Shown here in pieces: positions 35,179 through 42,181 of a stretch of 64,000 nucleotides of DNA. The translations under genes and the position numbers were made by a program. The stretch spans positions 62,001 through 126,000 of the forward strand of contig CAVPJQ010000005.1 in assembly GCA_963705495.1 (NCBI GenBank), in the 5' to 3' direction. Position 1 is the first letter of the stretch; each line of letters opens with the position of its first letter. Below the pieces are notes generated by a model. That model saw only the letters and a list, made by a program, of their open reading frames with translations, had not been told where the DNA came from and made no database searches. Source of the stretch: DATBVX01 sp963705495. Lineage in GTDB: Bacteria > Pseudomonadota > Gammaproteobacteria > Steroidobacterales > Steroidobacteraceae.

Positions 35179-36237
35179 TCAGCGGCGTGAATTCAAGGCG
35201 GTTCCAAGCAGCCGGGCTGTGATGTCGACGATCGGGATGACCCGTTCATAGGCCATGCGCGTCGGCCCGATGACCCCGAGGACTCCCACGATTTCGTTGT
35301 CGAGCGTGTAGGGGGCCGTTACCACGCTGCAATCATCGAGGATGGTGTATCCGGATTCCTGGCCGATGAAGATCTGCACGCCCTCAGCCCGCAAGCTGTG
35401 ATCCAGCAGATGCAGAATGTCCCGCTTCTCGTTGAAGGCTTCGAACAGGCGGCGCAGTTTTTCGACGTTCGAGAGCTCGGCGAAACCCATCAGGTTGGTT
35501 TCACCGGCGATGACATAGCTCGCTGCGGCACGCTCGCCCGAGTCGACCATCTGCTGCGCCAGCTGGATCGCATCCAGCATCAATTGATTGAGGCTCTGCC
35601 GTGTCTCGTGCAGTTGCGCCAGGATATCGGCACGGACTTCACTCAGGCTGCGGCCACGAACCTGCTCGTTGAGGTAGTTGGCAGCACGACGCAACTCATC
35701 GGGTGAGTAATGCCGCTCCAGGTGCAGGATGCGGTTCTGCACCTCTCGTCCCCCGACCACCAGTATCGTGAGCACCCGGTTATCTGACAGTCCCACGAAC
35801 TCGATCTGGCTCACAGCCGCCTGCGATTGACGCGGAAGTGTCACTACTCCCGCCAGGTGCGTGATCGTCGAGAGCACCTGTGAGGCGACGGCCACCAGCG
35901 CTTTGGGTTCGTCGCTGTGCTCTTCCAGGCGCCGCTGCAGGTCGGCAACTTCGGGCTCATCGAGAGGCTTGAGCTTCAGGAGTGAGTCCACGAACAACCG
36001 ATACCCCTTGTCAGTGGGGATGCGCCCCGCCGAGGTATGCGGAGAAGTCACGAACCCGAGTCCTTCGAGGTCCGCCATCACGTTGCGGATGGTCGCCGAG
36101 CTCAGATTCAGGCCCGACTCGCGCGACAGGGTCCGCGAGCCCACTGGTTGGCCGTCACGGATGTAGCTCTCGATCAGAATCCTGAGCAGGTGCTGTGCCC
36201 GCTCATTCAAAAGATCATCGGCGGCATCCGTCGGCAT
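35179..36237 (-). CDS. hrcA: Heat-inducible transcription repressor HrcA
   Basis: Represses heat-shock operons by binding CIRCE; 352 residues. The N-terminal winged helix contains RAQHLLRILIESYIRDGQPVGSRTLSRESGLNLSSATIRNVMADLEGLGFV. The GAF-like and C-terminal domains follow. ATG at 36237 is preferred over an upstream GTG at 36249. No CIRCE element (TTAGCACTC-N9-GAGTGCTAA) is visible upstream of hrcA, grpE, dnaK or hsp20 in this window, so its targets, perhaps groESL, lie elsewhere. HrcA and a sigma-32 promoter together suggest dual heat-shock control. Confidence 0.96.
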   Translation of the reverse strand: MPTDAADDLLNERAQHLLRILIESYIRDGQPVGSRTLSRESGLNLSSATIRNVMADLEGLGFVTSPHTSAGRIPTDKGYRLFVDSLLKLKPLDEPEVADLQRRLEEHSDEPKALVAVASQVLSTITHLAGVVTLPRQSQAAVSQIEFVGLSDNRVLTILVVGGREVQNRILHLERHYSPDELRRAANYLNEQVRGRSLSEVRADILAQLHETRQSLNQLMLDAIQLAQQMVDSGERAAASYVIAGETNLMGFAELSNVEKLRRLFEAFNEKRDILHLLDHSLRAEGVQIFIGQESGYTILDDCSVVTAPYTLDNEIVGVLGVIGPTRMAYERVIPIVDITARLLGTALNSRR

Positions 36238-36291
36238 GGACGTCAACACTCTGTATATTCAGCAAGGACTCTGGTCATGGCGCGTGCCGAT

Positions 36292-36320
36292 ACCTAACAG
36301 CGCGCGTTCGGCGAAGTCAA
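36292..36320 (-). promoter_or_regulatory. Sigma-70 promoter for hrcA-grpE
   Basis: On the minus strand TTGACT (36315-36320), a 17-base spacer, then TTAGGT (36292-36297). The -35 is a 5/6 match and the spacing is ideal; the -10 is modest. Transcription would start near 36285, about 48 bases before the hrcA ATG. Confidence 0.5.
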
Positions 36321-36391
36321 GCTACGCGAACCGGGGGCAAACCCGCCGTAGCCCGTCTGGTATCGACATGGTAAAAGACCGCGAAAACCCG

Positions 36392-37309
36392 ATGGCCAAC
36401 AGCTTTCACTCGTTCGCGTTGGTGGGCCGGGACACCGATACCCGTGTCGCCGACAGCATGCGCACGCTCGCAGGTCATCTGAGCAAGCGCGGCGGGAAGG
36501 TCCTCGTCGATCAGAACGGGACAGTCGACTTTGGCTCGACCGGCGTCGAGCGCCTCGATCCTCAGGCGTTTGCCGATCACGCGGACCTGCTGATCGCAAT
36601 TGGCGGCGACGGAACCATGCTGTTCGCTTCGCGACTCGTGGTCGGGCGCAACGTCCCCCTGCTCGGTGTGAACCGCGGGCGACTCGGATTCATGACCGAT
36701 GTCTCACCCGACGACATGCTGGAGCGGCTCGACGATGTCCTCGCGGGCAATTTCACCGAGGATCGGCGCCCGCTGCTCGAGGCGCGCCTCACCCGCGGGC
36801 GCGCCATGGCGGCGCTCACCGCTCTCAACGATGTCGTCATGCAGAAGTGGGAAACCGGCCGCATGCTCGATTTCGAGACCTGGATCGACGGCCAGTACGT
36901 GAATACGCACGGTGCGGATGGCCTGATCGTGGCTTCGGCGACGGGCTCGACAGCGTATGCGCTTTCCTGTGGCGGTCCGATCGTGCAGCCCCGGCTCGGT
37001 GCCGTCGTCCTGGTGCCCATTTCTCCGCACACCCTGAGCGATCGGCCAATCGTAGTGCCGGCCGATGCGGCCATCGAGTTGCGCCTGATCGAACGCGCCG
37101 ATACGCGTGCGCAAGTGTTGTGCGACGGCACCTTGCTGGGGGAGCTCCAGCCCGGCGGCCGACTGCAGGTGGCAGCTTCCGGCGACCAAGTCACCCTGAT
37201 CCACCCGCCGGGATACGACTACTTTCGCCTGTTGCGCTCGAAGCTCCATTGGGGTCGGGGCGGACATGATCGTCTTCCGCCCGCCCGGCTTCCGCCAGCT
37301 GAGCGCTGA
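36392..37309 (+). CDS. nadK: NAD kinase
   Basis: Phosphorylates NAD to NADP; 305 residues. Motifs are IAIGGDGTMLFASR (the GGDGT catalytic loop), LLGVNRGRLGFMTDV, the TALNDVVMQK segment with the NE/D-type Asp, and DGLIVASATGSTAYALSCGGPIV. ATG at 36392 (MANSFHSFALVGRD) aligns with the E. coli start; an in-frame ATG at 36368 adds eight residues, and neither has a strong ribosome-binding site. The last 20 residues are a Pro/Arg-rich extension. It is divergent from hrcA and 11 bases before recN. Confidence 0.95.
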   Translation: MANSFHSFALVGRDTDTRVADSMRTLAGHLSKRGGKVLVDQNGTVDFGSTGVERLDPQAFADHADLLIAIGGDGTMLFASRLVVGRNVPLLGVNRGRLGFMTDVSPDDMLERLDDVLAGNFTEDRRPLLEARLTRGRAMAALTALNDVVMQKWETGRMLDFETWIDGQYVNTHGADGLIVASATGSTAYALSCGGPIVQPRLGAVVLVPISPHTLSDRPIVVPADAAIELRLIERADTRAQVLCDGTLLGELQPGGRLQVAASGDQVTLIHPPGYDYFRLLRSKLHWGRGGHDRLPPARLPPAER

Positions 37310-37320
37310 AGGCGCCCTGC

Positions 37321-39003
37321 GTGCTCACGTACTTGCGGATTCGCGATTTCGCGATCATCGATGAGATCGAGCTCGAGTTTGCGTCGGGCTTGACGGCTTT
37401 GACCGGTGAGACCGGCGCGGGCAAGTCGATCGTGGTCGATGCCCTCGCGCTTGCGGCCGGTGGGCGGGCGAGCAGCGATGCCATTCGGCACGGCGCGGAG
37501 CGCGCCGAGATCTCCGCGACCTTCGACCTGCGTGCGTATCCGAAACTCGCACGCCGTCTCGAAGCACAGGCGATAGAGGGCGAAGGCGAATGCATCCTGC
37601 GACGCGTACTGTCGCGTGACGGCCGCTCGCGCTCGTTCATCAACGGCCAGCCGGTACCGTTGCAGACCTTGCGCGAACTCGGTGAGCTGCTCGTCGACAT
37701 TCACGGCCAACAGGAATTTCTTGCCCTGGTGCGCCGGCCGGCACAGCGCTCGCTCATCGATGCGCATGGTCGCCACGAAGAGTTGGTGGACGCGGTCAGC
37801 GCTGCCTTCGACCGGTGGCAGGAACAGCGCACCCGTCTCGCCGAGCTCGAAGCTGCGGGTCGCGATCGCGACGCGCGACTCGAGCTGCTGCGCTACCAGG
37901 TACGCGAGCTCGAGGCCCTGTCGCTCACGGCACAGGAGCTTCCCGAGCTCCTGGCCGAGCAGCGCCGCCACGCGAACAGCGGGCGGCTCGCGCAAGGCGC
38001 GCAGCAGGCGATAGAGCTGATCGATGAAGCTGACGATACCAACGCCAACCTGTCAGTGAGTCGCGCGCAGGGAATCCTGCGTAACCTCGTCGCGCTCGAC
38101 ACACAGCTGGAGTCCGCCGAGCGCCTGCTTGCGGAAGCCGCGATCTCGATTCGAGAGGCGAGCGCTACGTTACGCCACTACATCGATTCGCTGGAGGTCG
38201 ACCCGCAACGGCAGGAATTGGTGGAGCGGCGGGTCGCGACGATCGAGGAGCTGGCGCGCAAGCACCGGCTGCCCGCCGAAGAGCTGCCCGCCCAGCTGGA
38301 GCGCCTGAGCGCCGAACTGCATGCTCTCGAATCGCACGCCTCCACCGTCGAAGCGGCTGCCCGCGATGCCACAGAGGCTCGCGCCGAGTACGATCGCGTC
38401 GCACAGTCCTTGTCGGCCGCGCGTCGCAAAGCCGGCGCGAAGTTGACGCGCGAAGTGACGCAACTCATGCAACGGCTCGGCATGGCGGGTGGACGTTTCG
38501 AGGCAGTGATGTCAACCAGTCCCGGCGAGCCGCAAGCGCACGGCATCGATGAGGTCGAGTTCACCGTTAGTGCGAATCCCGGTCAGCCGTTGAAACCCCT
38601 GGCCCGGGTTGCCTCGGGCGGCGAGCTGTCGCGTATCAGTCTGGCCGTGCAGGTCGCCTCGGCCGGCAAGGCACTTACACCGTGCCTAGTATTCGATGAG
38701 GTTGATGCCGGCGTCGGCGGCGGTGTGGCCGAGATAGTCGGCCGCCAATTGGGTCTGCTCGGAGAACGCACGCAGGTGTTGTGCGTCACGCATCTGCCGC
38801 AGGTCGCGAGCCAGGCCGACCACCATGTACGGGTCGTGAAACTCACGGATGGGCGCAGCGCCCGTACGGCGCTCAACGAGCTGCGCGGACCGGAGCGGAT
38901 TGAGGAGCTGGCGCGAATGCTGGGCGGCGTCGAGGTCACCCAAAAGGCTCGCGATCACGCTCGCGACATGCTGAAGCGCGCTGGCGCCCGGGCGCAGAAC
39001 TAG
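37321..39003 (+). CDS. recN: DNA repair protein RecN
   Basis: SMC-like ATPase acting early in double-strand-break repair; 560 residues. Walker A is TGETGAGKSIVVDAL, the signature region is RVASGGELSRISLAVQ, and Walker B/D-loop is CLVFDEVDAGVGG. Long coiled coils occupy about residues 155-230 and 260-370. The start is GTG at 37321. It is probably cotranscribed with nadK, the usual arrangement. No LexA box was recognised in the short gap. Confidence 0.96.
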   Translation: MLTYLRIRDFAIIDEIELEFASGLTALTGETGAGKSIVVDALALAAGGRASSDAIRHGAERAEISATFDLRAYPKLARRLEAQAIEGEGECILRRVLSRDGRSRSFINGQPVPLQTLRELGELLVDIHGQQEFLALVRRPAQRSLIDAHGRHEELVDAVSAAFDRWQEQRTRLAELEAAGRDRDARLELLRYQVRELEALSLTAQELPELLAEQRRHANSGRLAQGAQQAIELIDEADDTNANLSVSRAQGILRNLVALDTQLESAERLLAEAAISIREASATLRHYIDSLEVDPQRQELVERRVATIEELARKHRLPAEELPAQLERLSAELHALESHASTVEAAARDATEARAEYDRVAQSLSAARRKAGAKLTREVTQLMQRLGMAGGRFEAVMSTSPGEPQAHGIDEVEFTVSANPGQPLKPLARVASGGELSRISLAVQVASAGKALTPCLVFDEVDAGVGGGVAEIVGRQLGLLGERTQVLCVTHLPQVASQADHHVRVVKLTDGRSARTALNELRGPERIEELARMLGGVEVTQKARDHARDMLKRAGARAQN

Positions 39004-39010
39004 CGGTCGG

Positions 39011-39442
39011 CTAGTCCCTCGCCTTCTTGTGCGGGCACGGATTGCGCCGACATTGCCCGTAAAGAATCAGTGAATGATCGCGGATCTCGTACCCGAGGCG
39101 CTTCGCCACCGCGTTCTGCCGGTCCTCGATGCCGCTGTCCACGAACTCCTCGACCCGGCCGCAGTCAATGCACACGATGTGATCATGGTGCGGCCCCTGA
39201 TTGAGCTCGAAGACCGCCATTCCATCCTCGAAATGGTGTCGCGTCACGAGTCCGGCGGCCTCGAACTGCGTGAGAACGCGATAGACCGTCGCCAGCCCGA
39301 TGTCTTCGTTTGATTCCAGGAGGGTCTTGTAGATGTCTTCCGCGCTCATGTGGCGCGTTGTCGTGTGCTCGAGAATCTCGATGATCTTGAGCCGCGGCAG
39401 CGTGACCTTCAGTCCGGCCTTGCGCAGGTCTTTGCCTTCCAC
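39011..39442 (-). CDS. fur: Ferric uptake regulator Fur
   Basis: Fe(II)-dependent repressor; 143 residues. The winged helix has KAGLKVTLPRLKIIEILEH and ATVYRVLTQFEAAGLVTRHHFE. Metal-binding His-rich HHDHIVCIDCG follows, and a C-terminal QCRRNPC gives the second Cys pair for structural zinc. The start is GTG at 39442, with AGAGG about 7 bases upstream. It is divergent from bamE, the normal fur-omlA arrangement, and converges on recN with a 7-base gap. No Fur box was recognised in its own promoter region. Confidence 0.96.
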   Translation of the reverse strand: MEGKDLRKAGLKVTLPRLKIIEILEHTTTRHMSAEDIYKTLLESNEDIGLATVYRVLTQFEAAGLVTRHHFEDGMAVFELNQGPHHDHIVCIDCGRVEEFVDSGIEDRQNAVAKRLGYEIRDHSLILYGQCRRNPCPHKKARD

Positions 39443-39496
39443 GTGCTTGCCTCTCGGGGATTGAGCGGTACGCCTGCCGGGAACGGGCGAATTCGC

Positions 39497-39502
39497 TATG
39501 AT
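39497..39502 (+). promoter_or_regulatory. Candidate -10 element for bamE
   Basis: TATGAT, a 5/6 match to TATAAT, in the fur-bamE divergent region about 44 bases before the bamE ATG. No convincing -35 lies 16-18 bases upstream. Confidence 0.3.
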
Positions 39503-39545
39503 GCGCGGCCATTATCCTCCACCCCCCGCACACACTCCACCGTTC

Positions 39546-40160
39546 ATGATGCATTTGGCTGATCGCGCCCCGCGCACCCTTGCAGCAGCACCTGTTCGCC
39601 TCGCAACCCTCGCGCTTTACCTCGTGATGGCGGTGCTGGGTGCCGGTTGTGTGTATCGCATCAACATCCAGCAAGGAAACTTTCTCGATCCGAAGGCAGT
39701 GGAACAGCTCAGTGTCGGCATGACACGCAGCCAGGTTCGCTATCTGCTCGGGACGCCGATGGTCCCGAATGCCTTCGACCATGATCGCTGGGACTATTTC
39801 TTCTATTACAAGCACGGGCGCACCCGCAAAGCGGAGCAAGCCCAAATCATTGTCTATTTCGAGGACGACAAGGTTTCGCGCATCGAGAGGCCACGAGGAT
39901 CGGCTCAGGTCGCAACCACGACACCGACCGAAAAGCCAGCCGAAGCCAAGGAGCCTGGGCAGCCCTTGCCGCCGCCGCCACCGCCACCGTCATCAACGGC
40001 AGAACAGCTGCCGCCGCCGCCAGCCTCGCCGCTACCGGAATCACCGCCCTCAACGGTGGAGCAGTTGCCGCCGCCGGAGTCACCGTCGTCAACGCCCGAA
40101 CAACCACCAACACCGTCAGCGCCGGAACCACCAGAGGCGCCGACACCCTCACCCCCTTGA
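39546..40160 (+). CDS. bamE: Outer-membrane assembly lipoprotein BamE with Pro-rich tail
   Basis: Lipoprotein of the BAM complex that assembles beta-barrel proteins; 204 residues, against about 113 for E. coli BamE. The signal peptide ends in a lipobox (VLGAGC, lipidated Cys35). The SmpA/OmlA domain at about residues 36-118 includes GNFLDPKAVEQLSVGMTRSQVRYLLGTP and DRWDYFFYYKHGRTRKAEQAQIIVYFEDDKVSRIE. The remaining 86 or so residues are an unusual Pro/Ser/Glu tail with repeats of T-x-EQLPPP. The tail end overlaps the end of rnfH on the other strand by 12 bases. ATG at 39549 is an equal alternative start. Confidence 0.93.
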   Translation: MMHLADRAPRTLAAAPVRLATLALYLVMAVLGAGCVYRINIQQGNFLDPKAVEQLSVGMTRSQVRYLLGTPMVPNAFDHDRWDYFFYYKHGRTRKAEQAQIIVYFEDDKVSRIERPRGSAQVATTTPTEKPAEAKEPGQPLPPPPPPPSSTAEQLPPPPASPLPESPPSTVEQLPPPESPSSTPEQPPTPSAPEPPEAPTPSPP

Positions 40161-40448
40161 ACGGGCGGCCTTGACTCGCGCACGGCGCGCATCGCGAGGA
40201 TCGGCAGCCAAGGGCCGATAGACCTCAACTCGATCGCCTTCGCGCACCGGGTGGTCGGCCGGCACTACTTTGCCGAAGATTCCGAGTACCGCACTCTCCG
40301 GCACGATCTCGGGACACAGCGCCGCGAGCTGCGAGGAGCGCAACGCGTCCATTGCGGTGGCGCCCTTCGGCAACACGACAGCGACGAGCCACTGCCGATC
40401 CGGCCGCGCATACGCGACCTCGCAATGCAGCTGCGCCTCATCGTCCAT
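40149..40448 (-). CDS. rnfH: RnfH family ubiquitin-like protein
   Basis: A 99-residue beta-grasp protein of the RnfH/UPF0125 family. Conserved features are CEVAYARPDRQWLVAVVLPKGATAMDALRSS and the C-terminal VREGDRVEVYRPLAADPRDARRARVKAA. The biochemical role is not settled. It follows ratA with an 11-base overlap, the usual ratA-rnfH pair next to smpB. ATG at 40448 gives the family N-terminus; longer readings run into ratA antisense-like sequence. Confidence 0.92.
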   Translation of the reverse strand: MDDEAQLHCEVAYARPDRQWLVAVVLPKGATAMDALRSSQLAALCPEIVPESAVLGIFGKVVPADHPVREGDRVEVYRPLAADPRDARRARVKAARSRG

Positions 40449-40872
40449 AGGTCGCCTGGGCACGCACGACAAAGGCATCGACGAGAGAATTGCAGGTGTG
40501 CTCGAACACCGGCTCGAGCAGCCAGGCATTGAGAGGGTTGGCGAAGGCGAACCGCAATTGCAGCGACACCCGCGACCCCTTGTCAGCGATGGGCGAGAAG
40601 CGCCAGGCACCACTCAAAGTACGAAATGGCCCATCGACCAGCTCCAGGTGGATCGCTTCTGATGGCTCGAGGCGATTGCGTGTGGTGAACTGGGCATGCA
40701 GAGCGCCCTTATGCACGTGCAGGCTCGCCACGACTTCGGTCGGCGTGCGTTCGAGCTCCGCGGCCGTGCGGCACCAGGGAAGAAACTCGGGGTAGCGAGC
40801 CACGTCATCGACCAGCGCATACATCTGCTCGGCCGTGAATGGGACCAGGGCATGGCGATCGATTTGCCGCAC
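40438..40872 (-). CDS. ratA: RatA/START-like protein (CoQ10-binding family)
   Basis: A 144-residue Polyketide_cyc2/START-domain protein. E. coli RatA was reported to block 70S assembly, while relatives such as yeast Coq10 bind ubiquinone; both roles are open here. Signature regions are ALVPFTAEQMYALVDDVARYPEFLPWCRTA, LVDGPFRTLSGAWRF and DAFVVRAQATYG. The start is GTG at 40872, aligning with the E. coli N-terminus. It is divergent from smpB with a 19-base gap, so the two promoters must overlap the coding starts. Confidence 0.9.
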   Translation of the reverse strand: MRQIDRHALVPFTAEQMYALVDDVARYPEFLPWCRTAAELERTPTEVVASLHVHKGALHAQFTTRNRLEPSEAIHLELVDGPFRTLSGAWRFSPIADKGSRVSLQLRFAFANPLNAWLLEPVFEHTCNSLVDAFVVRAQATYGR

Positions 40873-40891
40873 GAGGTTATGCTACAGCACG

Positions 40892-41361
40892 ATGTCCACG
40901 CAGTCTGACAAGCCGAGCCCGACCATCGCCGAGAATCGCAAGGCGCGCCACGATTACTTCATCGAGGATCGCTACGAAGCCGGCCTGGCGCTCGAGGGTT
41001 GGGAGGTCAAGAGCCTGCGAGCCGGCCGCGCACAGCTCAAGGAGAGCTATGTCTACGTGCGCAACGGTGAGGCATGCTTTTCGGCGCGCACTTTTCGCCG
41101 TTGACCTCCGACCTCGACGCATGTGCAGGCGGACCCGACACGTACGCGCAAGCTCCTGCTGCATCGACACCAGCTCGATCACCTGGTGGGCGCGGTCGAG
41201 CGCCGCGGCTACACGTGGTACCTCTGCTCCTTTACTGGAAGAACGGTCGCGCGAAGCTCGAGATCGGTCTCGCGAAGGGCAAGAAGCAGCATGACAAGCG
41301 CGCCACCGACAAGGCGCGTGACTGGGAGCGCGAGAAGGCACGCGTGTTGAAGCGGCACTAA
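40892..41361 (+). pseudogene. smpB: SsrA-binding protein SmpB, broken by three single-base indels
   Basis: SmpB binds tmRNA and carries it to stalled ribosomes. The reading begins MSTQSDKPSPTIAENRKARHDYF and runs through DYFIEDRYEAGLALEGWEVKSLRAG, then needs a one-base insertion near 41075-41077 to reach LFGAHFSPLTS, a one-base deletion near 41107-41113 to reach STHVQADPTRTRKLLLHRHQ, and a one-base insertion near 41213 to reach VVPLLLYWKNGRAK and the C-terminal AKGKKQHDKR tail. With these three corrections the product is 156 residues, near the family length of about 160, with every conserved block present. Either the assembly has errors here or the gene is freshly inactivated. It lies 47 bases upstream of the intact tmRNA gene. 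Confidence 0.9.
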
Positions 41362-41365
41362 ATCC

Positions 41366-41393
41366 TTGTGTCGCGCGGCCATGGCCCTACAAT
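41366..41393 (+). promoter_or_regulatory. Promoter of the tmRNA gene
   Basis: TTGTGT (41366-41371), a 16-base spacer, then TACAAT (41388-41393); transcription would start close to the mature 5' end at 41409. It sits immediately after the smpB stop. Confidence 0.55.
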
Positions 41394-41408
41394 GCATCCT
41401 GCACGTGT

Positions 41409-41762
41409 GGGGGCGATCGGCTTCGACGGGGGTCGCGAAACTACGGGTGCATGCCGAGGTGCAGAATTCCTCGTTAAACCGTCTGCAAACTTATAGTTGC
41501 AAACGACGACAACTACGCTCTGGCGGCTTAATCCCGCCTAACCCCTGACTGGCATTTGCTTGTGGATCCAAATCAGGGGACGCGCTCACAAGATCGCGGG
41601 CCCGGTGTGCTGAAGGCCGGCCTGCTAAACGTAACTTGAGCTGGCTGCACGTCTTCCCTGCCCTTCGGGTAGCGTGTGGCGAGAATAATTGAAGCGGCTA
41701 AGCATGTAGGTCACGTAGCGTAGGGCTTTCGGACGCGGGTTCGATTCCCGCCGCCTCCACCA
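41409..41762 (+). ncRNA. ssrA: Transfer-messenger RNA (tmRNA, SsrA)
   Basis: A one-piece tmRNA of 354 bases. The 5' end GGGGGCG pairs with CGCCTCC before the encoded ACCA; the T-arm contains GGTTCGATTCCCG, and the 5' domain has the typical ATCGGCTTCGACGGGG. The resume codon GCA is at 41499 and the tag reads ANDDNYALAA, ending at TAA 41529-41531. The LAA end is the degron recognised by ClpXP, FtsH and Tsp. All structural parts look intact despite the damaged smpB just upstream. No integrase or island follows, though tmRNA is a common insertion site. Confidence 0.97.
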
Positions 41763-41779
41763 ATTTCTTAATCCTGCCT

Positions 41780-42181
41780 TTAGGACAGCAGGACCCCGAA
41801 TACGCCCCAAGGGGAATGCGCACGCGCCACGCTGATGATGAACAGGTACACGCCGAGCGCAGCGAAGTAGCAGGCGATCTGTGCCGCACGCTGGTGACCT
41901 CGCCTCAGTGCGAAGATGCCCAACACCACGTACACGGCCAGCAGCATGACTTTGACGGTCAGCCAACTCTGCACGAACGGATACTGGTGCAGGATCGTCA
42001 CCAGCATCAGCGCTGCGGTGAGCAGGGCCGTATCGATCGCATAGGACAGGTAGCGCAACACCGGATGATTCACCTGTTGCGAGCGCGCCAGCATCATCAG
42101 GCCCCGTAGCGTGAACAGGCTGCCCGAAAGAATCACGCAGAGAACGTGCGCGTACTTGATCTGCGTATAGAACTCAGCCAC
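41780..42181 (-). CDS. SirB2-family membrane protein
   Basis: A 133-residue inner-membrane protein with about four transmembrane helices; the SirB family signature is YTQIKYAHVLCVILSGSLFTLRG at the N-terminus plus LRYLSYAIDTALLTAALMLVTIL. Its biochemical role is unknown. The start is GTG at 42181, and the gene overlaps the NO reductase end by 8 bases, so it is translationally coupled to it and probably belongs to the NO-respiration unit. Confidence 0.85.
   Translation of the reverse strand: MAEFYTQIKYAHVLCVILSGSLFTLRGLMMLARSQQVNHPVLRYLSYAIDTALLTAALMLVTILHQYPFVQSWLTVKVMLLAVYVVLGIFALRRGHQRAAQIACYFAALGVYLFIISVARAHSPWGVFGVLLS

Noticed and set aside
41409..41762. tmRNA as an integration site for a genomic island
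   Set aside because: No integrase, repeated tmRNA 3' end or foreign gene block follows; the next genes are a SirB2 protein and NO reductase on the other strand.
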